From a virus, in IMG/VR virus record IMGVR_UViG_3300036768_000881, positions 1-37,045 of that record: a DNA stretch of 37,045 nt. The stretch is one strand, 5' to 3'. Shown here piece after piece: positions 29,643-37,045 of the stretch. The position numbers and the translations under genes were made by a program. The first letter of the stretch is position 1; every line of letters begins with the position of its first letter. The notes beneath the pieces were generated by a model. It was not told the origin of the DNA. It searched no databases and saw nothing but the letters and a program-made list of their open reading frames with translations.

Positions 29643-31382
29643 ATGGCAATCCAACTTGGAAGCGCATACGGAAAAGTGGAACTGGACGCCAGCGGCGTCC
29701 AGCACGGCGTTTCCACGGCAACGACCAGTTTGATGAATCTTTCTTCGGTTGGATTGCAGGTGGCAGGAGTTTTGAAGTCCGTCGGTAATGCAATGACGAT
29801 TGGATTGACTCTGCCAATCCTGGCATTGGGTACGGCCTCAGTCAAAGCGGCCAGCGATCTGGAAGAAACGCAGAATAAGGTCTCAGTTGTCTTTGGAGAT
29901 ATGTCTGAATCGGTCCTGAAATGGGCGCAGGATTCAGCCACCGCATTCGGCATGAGCAAACAACAGGCGCTCGAGGCGGCGGGAACATTTGGAAATTTGT
30001 TTACCAGTATGGGGCTTGGAAAAGATAAAGCGGCTGAAATGTCCACAGGCCTGGTGGAACTGGCCGCAGACCTGGCGTCTTTCAACAATCTGGACCCAAA
30101 TGTCGTGCTGGAGAAATTGCGTTCGGGACTGGTTGGAGAAGTAGAGCCGCTTCGGACGTTGAATATAAACCTGACGATGACTGCGGTCAAAGCCAAAGCA
30201 GTGCAGATGGGACTGGCCGATGCCAATGGAGAGGTATCGCAGGCCGCTCTGTTACAGGCGCGCTATGCGCTCATTTTGGAACAAACCTCCAACGCACAGG
30301 GAGATTTTGCCCGCACATCGGATGGCCTTGCGAATCAGACCCGCATTTTGAAGGCAGAGTTTGCCGATGCAATGGCTACGCTTGGCAAAAATCTGCTGCC
30401 GATTGTGCTGGATGGCGTAAAAGCAATCAATAAAATGCTGGAAGCATTCAATAATATGCCGCCATTTGTGCAGAAGGGAATTCTGATTTTATTGGGGTTC
30501 CTTGCGCTTATGGGCCCGCTCATTTCGTTTTCAGGATCAGTCATTGGCGTTGTCAGTTCGCTCGCCGGTTTTATCGGCACACTCAGCAGTCTGGGCATTT
30601 CTCTCGGCTCCATCGCGGCCGCAGCAGGCGCGGCTGGCACGGCGATTGTTGGCCTTTCCGCCTCTGCCCTGACTGTTATTCTCCCGTTATTGTTAATCAT
30701 CGCCACGATTGCATTAGTTTATCTCGCTTTCAAAAACAATTTTATGGGCATTACCACGACAGCGAAACAACTCTGGTTCATTGTCAAATGGGGCTTTGCG
30801 CAAATGTGGGCGGATTTGAAATCAGGGACGGCGGAAGCGCTCGAAAATCTACGCGGCGCATGGGACGCCTGGGTGGAACAAAACAAAGCGAAATTTGCAG
30901 GCTGGGCGGGCTGGATACAAACTGCCTGGCAGAATGTTCTCAATTTCTTCGCGCGGGCGCGGGATTATATTGTGCAGATTTTCCAGCGTGTGGACTGGTC
31001 ACAGGTTGGTAAATTTGTCATCATAGGAATCGTCAATGGCCTTTTGGGAGGCATTCCTGCGCTGATCGCCGCGGGAATAAAAGCCGCCAGCGAATTGATG
31101 AAAGCGTTTGACAGCAAATTGGCCATTCATTCGCCTTCGGGAGAATTCGAGAAGCGCGGTAAATATTCCTGGCTTGGCTATCTGCGTGGCTGGGGTCAGA
31201 ATGACCCCAACGCCATGGCTCAGGCGATGGCGAACCCGATCTTGAATCAAAGCTCATTGAGCCAGCAATTTAATAATTTCCATTTTGCCAGCGGACTTAC
31301 CATCCGCCAGGCGCGTGAAATGATGGAAGAAAATAACGACCGTATCTTCGGGCGGCTGGCAGAACGATTGGCAGGTGTATGA
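29643..31382 (+). CDS. Tail tape measure protein
   Basis: 579 residues. Starts with GSAYGKVELDASGVQHGVSTATTSL, typical of tape measures, then a long helical part with TMP repeats (LEETQNKVSVVFGDMSESVLKWAQDSA, FGMSKQQALEAAGTFGNLF) and two to three hydrophobic segments (ILILLGFLALMGPLISF, ALTVILPLLLIIATIALVYLAF). The C-terminal WAQ-rich part (AWDAWVEQNKAKFAGWAGW) precedes a tail-end sequence with IHSPSGEFEKRGKYSWLGYL, common in tape measures. By the 0.15 nm per residue rule the tail would be about 85 nm, a siphovirus tail. It overlaps the next gene by ATGA. Confidence 0.9.
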   Translation: MAIQLGSAYGKVELDASGVQHGVSTATTSLMNLSSVGLQVAGVLKSVGNAMTIGLTLPILALGTASVKAASDLEETQNKVSVVFGDMSESVLKWAQDSATAFGMSKQQALEAAGTFGNLFTSMGLGKDKAAEMSTGLVELAADLASFNNLDPNVVLEKLRSGLVGEVEPLRTLNINLTMTAVKAKAVQMGLADANGEVSQAALLQARYALILEQTSNAQGDFARTSDGLANQTRILKAEFADAMATLGKNLLPIVLDGVKAINKMLEAFNNMPPFVQKGILILLGFLALMGPLISFSGSVIGVVSSLAGFIGTLSSLGISLGSIAAAAGAAGTAIVGLSASALTVILPLLLIIATIALVYLAFKNNFMGITTTAKQLWFIVKWGFAQMWADLKSGTAEALENLRGAWDAWVEQNKAKFAGWAGWIQTAWQNVLNFFARARDYIVQIFQRVDWSQVGKFVIIGIVNGLLGGIPALIAAGIKAASELMKAFDSKLAIHSPSGEFEKRGKYSWLGYLRGWGQNDPNAMAQAMANPILNQSSLSQQFNNFHFASGLTIRQAREMMEENNDRIFGRLAERLAGV

Positions 31383-31750
31383 TGTATTTTGGCATTGGAA
31401 CATCCGCAGGTACAATCACCGATTTACAGGATTTGGGCTTGTCAATTTATCCCAAGTCAACATATCTCCCGTCTGCAGTCACTAAAAAAACGGGAACAAA
31501 TACAAAACGCGGGTTCGGTTTACCGGTGGCATATTGGACATTCCCGCTTCTGTCTCTTGACGAACGCAATCAATTGAAATCTTTTTGCCCGGGCTATTCG
31601 GCGACTGTCTACATTCGCACCAAAAAAGACGATGATACGTATGCCAATTTTCAATGCGTCATGAATTGGGTGGATGACGATACATCTGGCAGATGGTTCG
31701 GAGAACGCAAAGAGATCATCATCGAATTCGTCAACCTGGTAGAGGTATAA
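31379..31750 (+). CDS. Small distal tail protein
   Basis: 123 residues; either of two adjacent ATGs (31379, 31382). Beta-rich N-terminus (FGIGTSAGTITDLQDLGLSIYP), GFGLPVAYWTFPLLSLDERNQL and VYIRTKKDDDTYANFQCVMNWV suggest a minor tail component placed after the tape measure (Dit-like place). The next ATG follows its stop directly. No family match seen. Confidence 0.6.
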   Translation: MMYFGIGTSAGTITDLQDLGLSIYPKSTYLPSAVTKKTGTNTKRGFGLPVAYWTFPLLSLDERNQLKSFCPGYSATVYIRTKKDDDTYANFQCVMNWVDDDTSGRWFGERKEIIIEFVNLVEV

Positions 31751-34666
31751 ATGCCGCGCGCGTTGACTTCGGACGAATTATCCGCCCTGCGCAGCGATCA
31801 GGCGACCATCCTGTGGCTGGATGTGGATGTTCCGCCGGTTGTTTTTACATGCCAGGTCAATCAAACATTCACGACATTGGATAAAATCCTTGAAGTTACA
31901 TACGATAATGTGACCAGCGGGACATATACTGACGTATTGCCCGGCATGACGCTGCTTGTCGGAACTGCAGCAGGTCTCGCAGATCTGGGCATGTGTCGCA
32001 TTCGCAAGAGCGCCACATCTACGAAATTGTATTTGGGTGAACATGCGGATATTAAATGGGCAGATAATGCCTATTTGACCGTGATTGACGATTGGAATAT
32101 CTGGTCTCGGGAAAAACGCACCCTGGCAGATGGCACACAATACATGGACAGCGAAATCGTTTACAGCGACCAGCACAGCGCGTTTTGCCCCATCGTCAAT
32201 GCTGGCCCTGCCAGGCGCGTGGCAAAATTGACAGGCGCGTTTGTTGACTTGCAATTCGATCTGTCAGGCTCATGGGTGATTGATTCGACAATTTCAGCCT
32301 ATTCGGTATCCGCGCCCGGGTCCGTCTCTGTGACGGGCGGGACGACTGCCATGCCTACAATTCGTTATAACGCCGCTGGCAGGTATCGCGTGGCATTTAC
32401 GGTCACAGCGGCAAACGGCAAAAGCACGACGGCCTATCGCACCGTGCGCGTGTGGTCTGACGCCGTGCCATTGATCTCTGATTTCACGTTGGATTCCTGC
32501 CGTGGCTCTTACGACAATGGCGGATGGGATTTTTCCGTCACTATTCGCGGCTTCGATGCAAACATTCGCGACCGGGCGATGATCACCCTTGTGGCACAGG
32601 ATTATTATGATAAGGCCCCAAATAATATCGGTCCGCTCCCAGGCTATGAGAATATTGTCACGCTCGGCTGGGTAGATGGCGAATCCATTGAATATGACCC
32701 GAATGGCGGGACGACTAAGTTCACGGTAAGGGGCCCGCATTGGTGGATGAACCAGCTTGCAGGGTCGGATGTTTCGTTGATCAATATTGGAAAAACGCCC
32801 ACGAAATGGAACGAGATGTTTGGCCTGACGCTCGATAAAGCGCTCTATCATCTGATCTATTGGCGGTCAACGGTTGCAAGCATCATGGATGTTTATGGAA
32901 ATGGCGATCCGCGTCTGGCACCTGCGTTAATCGAGCCGATTGGCTCGTTATGGCAGAAATTATCCAACTTCGCTGATAAGATTCTTGCACGTCCATGTTG
33001 CGATAGATATGGCCGCTTATTTATGCAGATCGATCCGCAGATGATGGACCCGGCAGATCGTTCTGGCGCAGCGACCGTGATGACGCTCCAAAAAGGAGAT
33101 TGGCTGGATAATGGGCTGGACATCAAACGCAGGCTGGTATCCAGCGATGCGCGCATTGATCTGACCACATGGCTGGTGCAGGGAGGTGCCGAGCCGAAAA
33201 CCTTATATAGCCTTGCGCCTGGTCATAATTTCAAACGCTGGGGTCAAAATATCCCGCTTGACAATTATCTGGCTGGCAGCCAGGCGCAAAGCAACGCCAT
33301 GGCCGGATTGATATTGGGAGCGCATAATCATCCATTTGATTTTTCCTTTTCGCTGGCGATGAACAACCGCATGGTAGATGTTGTCCCGGCGCAATATGTC
33401 GAAATAAACATTGATGAAAGCGATACTGAACGCGGAATATCATACAGCGGGCGCGTTGTTGTCAGGGAAGTGGAACTGCACTATGACAGCCGCGGGTTTC
33501 TGCTTACCAGTTGGGATGCAGAGAGCGAAAGTGTACCTGAGAACTCTACAAATGGAGACATTCCAATTGATAATGGGAACTTCGAGCCACCACCGGTAGT
33601 CCCGCCGCTCCCAATTCCAGTCCCACCACCGATACCTTTTCCACCGACCCCAAGCCCCAATGCTGTAAAGACAGTTATTTTACTGATCAAAGATAAAGGC
33701 ATATTCTATACAAAAGATTTCGACTCTGAATCTCCACATTGGTTCGCTATGAATGCAGGGTTGCCCAATCCGGCTGCAATAATTGCAGTTGAGGTGTCTG
33801 CCTCTGGAAGATTATATTGCCAATATGCTAATCAGTCTGTGTGGACTGCGAAAGATTTGGGAGCATCATGGGTAAAGGTTTTCGACGCTGCTGATGTTGA
33901 CAATCCTCAAGGATATCCATATCCACGTAATTATGCAGTATTAGGATTTGGTATCAATCGGAATGCGGATGATGAGTTGATTGTAATTGCCGGTTTGATC
34001 GTGACGATTTTTACAACTTGTATTGTGTATCCGTGGTATGGATCATCCTCCAGCCTGGCGCGTACATCGAATGTGTTTCTATTTTCCCCATCTGCAGTGT
34101 ATCGCACCGGGTTTATACAATTTGATGGCAGTGGATGGACAATATCTTATTATGATGGCAATAATTATATAGCCACAACGAAATTGTCACGGAATGGGGC
34201 AGTAGTGAGTAACAACCAAGTATTATCTACATATGGTGAACCCATTGTGATTACAGCACAATACGCTACAAATGCGACATTGATAAAAACGAATAAGCCG
34301 CGCATTACAACCGATAGGGGATCTGTCTGGACAGAACTGAGTACTGCGCCTGCGCCATACAGTTTGCCAAACTATTTCTTCCAAAGCTTGTGCACAAACA
34401 GCAGTGGGCAGAATGTTGTTATTGGTGTTAATGATGTATTTGGATTCCGCCGCTCATCTGATTATGGTACAACTTGGTCAACGGCACTTATACCACAGGT
34501 TGTTACAGCGGTTTGGCATGTCGGTCAAGATGCATTTATTTTTGCTGGTGCAAATACGATCAAGTTTACGCTTGATATTGGAGACACTATAATTGAGAAA
34601 ACCGGTGATTTGAAATCGTGGGCTGGACCGTTTTTTGATGTCTTGGCAATACGCCATGTGTTTTAG
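31751..34666 (+). CDS. Tail tip / receptor-binding protein with Asp-box repeats
   Basis: 971 residues. The N-terminal 600 residues look like a tail-tip hub: a PKD/Ig-like domain (about 175-240, AAGRYRVAFTVTAANGKSTTAYRTVRVW), then a baseplate-like region (about 260-600). A Pro-rich hinge (PPPVVPPLPIPVPPPIPF, about 610-635) leads to about 330 residues that form a likely beta-propeller with Asp-box motifs: AKDLGASW, TTDRGSVW and SSDYGTTW. Asp boxes (SxDxGxTW) occur in sialidase-like propellers that bind sugars. The C-terminal part is more AT-rich DNA than the first part, suggesting exchange of the host-range half. No sialidase active-site set is evident, so binding is more likely than cutting. 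Confidence 0.75.
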   Translation: MPRALTSDELSALRSDQATILWLDVDVPPVVFTCQVNQTFTTLDKILEVTYDNVTSGTYTDVLPGMTLLVGTAAGLADLGMCRIRKSATSTKLYLGEHADIKWADNAYLTVIDDWNIWSREKRTLADGTQYMDSEIVYSDQHSAFCPIVNAGPARRVAKLTGAFVDLQFDLSGSWVIDSTISAYSVSAPGSVSVTGGTTAMPTIRYNAAGRYRVAFTVTAANGKSTTAYRTVRVWSDAVPLISDFTLDSCRGSYDNGGWDFSVTIRGFDANIRDRAMITLVAQDYYDKAPNNIGPLPGYENIVTLGWVDGESIEYDPNGGTTKFTVRGPHWWMNQLAGSDVSLINIGKTPTKWNEMFGLTLDKALYHLIYWRSTVASIMDVYGNGDPRLAPALIEPIGSLWQKLSNFADKILARPCCDRYGRLFMQIDPQMMDPADRSGAATVMTLQKGDWLDNGLDIKRRLVSSDARIDLTTWLVQGGAEPKTLYSLAPGHNFKRWGQNIPLDNYLAGSQAQSNAMAGLILGAHNHPFDFSFSLAMNNRMVDVVPAQYVEINIDESDTERGISYSGRVVVREVELHYDSRGFLLTSWDAESESVPENSTNGDIPIDNGNFEPPPVVPPLPIPVPPPIPFPPTPSPNAVKTVILLIKDKGIFYTKDFDSESPHWFAMNAGLPNPAAIIAVEVSASGRLYCQYANQSVWTAKDLGASWVKVFDAADVDNPQGYPYPRNYAVLGFGINRNADDELIVIAGLIVTIFTTCIVYPWYGSSSSLARTSNVFLFSPSAVYRTGFIQFDGSGWTISYYDGNNYIATTKLSRNGAVVSNNQVLSTYGEPIVITAQYATNATLIKTNKPRITTDRGSVWTELSTAPAPYSLPNYFFQSLCTNSSGQNVVIGVNDVFGFRRSSDYGTTWSTALIPQVVTAVWHVGQDAFIFAGANTIKFTLDIGDTIIEKTGDLKSWAGPFFDVLAIRHVF

Positions 34667-34675
34667 GAGCCTGCC

Positions 34676-36631
34676 ATGAATCCAGAAAAAAAATTTTATA
34701 AGTCCCTACGCAAAAGGCTGAATACTTATCAGCCTCGTTTTATTGTCTATTCTGGATTTCTAGGAAATAGCAATGGTGTCGTTGAAGACCCCAGTCAACC
34801 ATCTCATGTGTTTTTTCGCATGACAAATGGCGAGGTGCTAAGCATATTTAATAATCGTGTGCCGACAAATATCCCAAATCTGCCAGTGTTCGCTGGCTAT
34901 GACATATCTGCTCCTACTTTATTTCAGGTGCTCTCAGTGCGCCCGGTATTTGTTCCTCAAAGCCAGCAGCCATCGTCAATACAACAAATTGCGCCTCATA
35001 ATCATACCTGGAAATCAAGCATGACAACGTGGGTGCGGGCAGAACAGTTTCTGCCAGGGTTACCGCAAGCGCATGGGATGTCGTTGCAAATATACCCATT
35101 TTTCAAGGAGAATCCAGATGGCTCCTGGACCTACGTTGGGTATACCGAGATAGATATGTCCCCGTATGTCCCCTCTAATGGCGCAGTGATGGCGTTGGTT
35201 GCATTAGACACTACCGGTGCTCCAGTTGTTACGATGGGGCCGGTGGCTGATACAATCGAGGCATTATCGGCTGCTAGTATCCCAGTATCAAACGATTATG
35301 AAATTGCTGCTGTGCGCTTATATGCTGGCATGAGCAAGATCCGGCAGGAGGAGCATTATACGGATGTTTTTGACTTAAGATTTGGACGGATAGGTAGTAG
35401 CAGTGGCCCTGCTGGAAGTAATGGCCAAATCCAATTCAACAACTCTGGTATGTTTGGAGCGGATGCACAATTAACTTGGAATCCTGTTTCTAAGTCGTTG
35501 GGGATTGGCAATGTTTCTGCATTCCCCGTGCCATTCGGAAAAATGCTATGGATAGCCGGAGAAGGTGAGAGTACCGGTCTATTTCAAGTCACTTATGGCG
35601 CGGCGTCAGCACCGTTTTGCGCGTTTGGCGTAGCTGATGGATCTGCCACTAGCCCGGCAAATGTAAAATCTGGGCAAATCATTGGGAGGATACGAGGACG
35701 GGGATATAACGGAGGCACATGGACAGATACTCGTGCCGAAATACGATTTGTCGCTGATGGCGACTGGTCAGGCAACAGCACGCCAACTCGTGTTGAGATT
35801 CTAACCACAAAAGATTCTAGTATGACCCTTGCTGCGACCATCAGAAGTGATGGAAATATAGATATTGGCAATGGGAAACAATATCTAATTGGCGGAGCGC
35901 CATATGATGGCTGGCATCCACTTACTGTGCAACCTGTCTTGATCGGTGCGAATGATCCGACGTACACAATTGCGTTTAATAATGTGGATTACACAATATA
36001 TCTTGCCGAGGGAACGCCGATAAAATGGACGCAAAATAACATCGTTCGGTACGGTTTCGTTTCGTCTGCGCCGATCTATTCCAATAATCAAACATTTGTT
36101 ACAGTGCTAACCAGACTCGACACATCTGATATAAATTATGATGTTCTGAATACAACAAGTTATCCAATTACTGAATTCAAGTATTCGCTTCCAAAACAGC
36201 CCGGGCTTGGATTTCCGATTGCAGAGGAATATTGGTCTCCATCACTGTCTGTAAATTCAAATGCAGATTATGCTTCGCCTGCCGCTAATACTGTATATAA
36301 TCCTGGCAATATATTTCTGTCTGTACCCATTGGTATGTGGCAGCTATCAGCATCTTTTGGAGTACAAGTTAATTACAGTGGTACATCTAATTACTCTATT
36401 AATGGCGGGCTCAATAATGTTCCTGATGCATTCGATAATCTTTTAAGATTTCACTTTTTCGTTTCTTCACCCGTGAAAACAGTTTTCGGATATGTTGCTG
36501 ACACAATACATCTGGCCGCCAATGAAAACTATTATGTAAACGCAATGACATCAGCATCAGGAGCGACATTGTTGAGGATTATTGGGGCGACAGTAACGAC
36601 AAAAGTAAAGGCGAAATGCTTGTATCTGTAA
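34676..36631 (+). CDS. Tail fibre / host-specificity protein
   Basis: 651 residues, RBS GGAG 6 nt upstream. The middle (GPAGSNGQIQFNNSGMFGAD, about 245-265, then LTWNPVSKSLGIGN) is a motif common in phage fibre and spike proteins. The N-terminal 230 residues probably attach it to the tail; the rest is beta-rich and variable (VNSNADYASPAANTVYNPGN). No autoprotease or sialidase motif seen. The DNA is AT-rich compared with the head genes, as in exchangeable host-range modules. Last plus-strand gene of the prophage. Confidence 0.72.
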   Translation: MNPEKKFYKSLRKRLNTYQPRFIVYSGFLGNSNGVVEDPSQPSHVFFRMTNGEVLSIFNNRVPTNIPNLPVFAGYDISAPTLFQVLSVRPVFVPQSQQPSSIQQIAPHNHTWKSSMTTWVRAEQFLPGLPQAHGMSLQIYPFFKENPDGSWTYVGYTEIDMSPYVPSNGAVMALVALDTTGAPVVTMGPVADTIEALSAASIPVSNDYEIAAVRLYAGMSKIRQEEHYTDVFDLRFGRIGSSSGPAGSNGQIQFNNSGMFGADAQLTWNPVSKSLGIGNVSAFPVPFGKMLWIAGEGESTGLFQVTYGAASAPFCAFGVADGSATSPANVKSGQIIGRIRGRGYNGGTWTDTRAEIRFVADGDWSGNSTPTRVEILTTKDSSMTLAATIRSDGNIDIGNGKQYLIGGAPYDGWHPLTVQPVLIGANDPTYTIAFNNVDYTIYLAEGTPIKWTQNNIVRYGFVSSAPIYSNNQTFVTVLTRLDTSDINYDVLNTTSYPITEFKYSLPKQPGLGFPIAEEYWSPSLSVNSNADYASPAANTVYNPGNIFLSVPIGMWQLSASFGVQVNYSGTSNYSINGGLNNVPDAFDNLLRFHFFVSSPVKTVFGYVADTIHLAANENYYVNAMTSASGATLLRIIGATVTTKVKAKCLYL

Positions 36632-36718
36632 TTAGCTATCAGGTACTTCTCTGGCAGCCTCGGCTTCCAGCCGCTTTTGCAGCGTGCGCACGCTGACCGC
36701 CATCTCGCGAAATACAAT

Positions 36719-36748
36719 AAAAGAACCGCCCGAGAGGGTAGTTCTTTT
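36719..36748. terminator. Bidirectional terminator at the right prophage end
   Basis: AAAAGAAC (36719-36726) and GTTCTTTT (36741-36748) pair perfectly, with an inner stem GCCC/GGGT and loop GAGA. T-rich tails occur on both strands. It ends late transcription, and on the minus strand ends the tRNA-Asp transcript in the lysogen. In the excised circle it follows the integrase gene, whose circle-form stop (36747-36749) lies in the hairpin. Confidence 0.8.
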
Positions 36749-36811
36749 ATTGGTGGGAAAGATGTTTCGTTGGCGTACGAAACTCCATCTTGAGAATGTG
36801 ACTATATAAAG

Positions 36812-36825
36812 GCGGTCCCGACGGG
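36812..36825. other. attR: attR core, right prophage end
   Basis: GCGGTCCCGACGGG, identical to 86-99. On the minus strand it is the last base before the discriminator-side end, the acceptor 3' strand and part of the T stem of tRNA-Asp. The phage end thus restores the tRNA. Confidence 0.85.
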
Positions 36826-36885
36826 ATTCGAACCCGCGATCTCGGCCTTGACAGGGCCGCATGTTAACCGCTACACCACGGGACC
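36813..36885 (-). tRNA. tRNA-Asp (anticodon GTC)
   Basis: Minus-strand gene, 73 nt. Acceptor GGTCCCG/CGGGACC, D arm with GGTGTAGCGGTTAAC, anticodon stem CGGCC/GGCCG with loop CTGTCAA (anticodon GTC), and T arm GCGGG-TTCGAAT-CCCGT. Discriminator is G, as required for aspartate tRNA. CCA is not fully encoded (CC then T). It is the integration target and stays intact in the lysogen. Confidence 0.95.
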
Positions 36886-36907
36886 AGTGCTTTTTCAAGC
36901 GGGCGGT

Positions 36908-36936
36908 AGTTTATCATATACCTTGTGCCCTGTCAA
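36908..36936 (-). promoter_or_regulatory. Promoter of tRNA-Asp
   Basis: Minus strand TTGACA (36931-36936), 17 bp, TAAACT (36908-36913). The -35 is perfect and overlaps the stop codon of the host gene upstream. Start point about 15 nt before the mature tRNA end. Confidence 0.65.
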
Positions 36937-37045
36937 TATGCGCCGCCGGAATAAAGGGCCGGATCGGTGGGCGTTTGACCGGTGCGATCATGCACATAGA
37001 CCCAATCGCCCTCATGCGCCCAGTTGAAGAGCCAGTGTGCATCGC
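36933..37045 (-). CDS. Host gene, C-terminal end only
   Basis: Minus strand frame open from the window edge to TGA at 36933-36935, giving about 36 residues (DAHWLFNWAHEGDWVYVHDR, then a Thr/Pro-rich part ending GGAY). It has the look of a real protein end. This marks host chromosome beyond the prophage. Too short to assign. Confidence 0.5.
   Translation of the reverse strand, partial: DAHWLFNWAHEGDWVYVHDRTGQTPTDPALYSGGAY

Noticed and set aside
29138-30226. Long antisense open frame (362 codons) opposite the tail chaperone and tape measure
   Set aside because: Frame is a shadow of Ala/Leu-rich helical genes; no ribosome binding site, no recognisable domain, and the plus strand is a continuous tail operon.
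31751-34666. Active sialidase
   Set aside because: Asp boxes are present but no arginine triad or catalytic set can be placed; a binding propeller is the safer call.
36632-36703. Minus-strand mini-ORF of 23 residues (MAVSVRTLQKRLEAEAAREV...)
   Set aside because: Looks protein-like but has only a weak ribosome binding site, lies downstream of a terminator on that strand and is too short to support.

Overview
The window holds what looks like one complete tailed-phage prophage (about 36.7 kb, positions 86 to 36825) inserted at the 3' end of a host tRNA-Asp gene, with short host flanks on both sides. The evidence is a 14-bp direct repeat (86-99 and 36812-36825) that is part of the intact tRNA-Asp at the right end, a rho-independent terminator stranded at the left end, and a full set of integration, lysogeny, replication, lysis, packaging, head and tail genes between them. 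The host is bacterial. I cannot fix the phylum from sequence alone; an Anaerolineae/Chloroflexota host is my low-confidence guess from gene style, dispersed TGATCAGT repeats and attC-like repeats.

Layout. 1-1652 (minus): large serine integrase, whose frame crosses attL and runs off the window. 1649-2303 (minus): a small membrane protein and a Cro/CI-type repressor. 2311-2364: divergent promoters around a perfect 26-bp operator. 2413-4845 (plus): a second HTH protein, small early proteins, a structured leader with a tRNA-like minihelix, and a tyrosine recombinase. 4846-8627: TOPRIM primase and P-loop helicase/ATPase, each next to a repeat-rich noncoding segment that could be an origin. 8628-12933: zinc-ribbon protein, membrane protein, coiled-coil lipoprotein, FtsK/HerA-type translocase, ParM-like actin and a small ParR-like protein, with a possible centromere of short iterons. 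12991-14694: Gp37/Gp68-family protein and two small unknowns. 14777-17257: a cassette-like block (C5 DNA methyltransferase, two tiny ORFs, an attC-like site, a DndC/PAPS-reductase-like gene). 17477-17508: strong terminator. 17532-19462: lysis genes. 19549-36631: terminase, a protease-scaffold-capsid fusion, head completion, portal, MuF-like protein, tail tube, frameshifted tail chaperones, tape measure, tail tip and fibre. 36719-36748: bidirectional terminator. Then attR/tRNA-Asp and the end of a host gene.

How it works together. The serine integrase probably excises and inserts the phage at tRNA-Asp. The repressor and Cro-like protein compete at the 2339-2364 operator. Primase and helicase replicate the genome. 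The actin/ParR-like/FtsK/tyrosine-recombinase set resembles plasmid partition and dimer-resolution functions and suggests that the element can also live as a replicon (phage-plasmid). A siphovirus-like virion is predicted, with a long-tail tape measure of 579 residues and a T4 gp21-type protease fused in frame to the capsid protein.

Most unusual points: (1) the integrase C-terminus and its terminator are exchanged between lysogen and circle; (2) the partition/translocase/lipoprotein module; (3) the capsid polyprotein with an internal ribosome binding site at 22377-22389; (4) an integron-cassette-like block inside a prophage; (5) a tRNA top-half structure beside a second recombinase gene.
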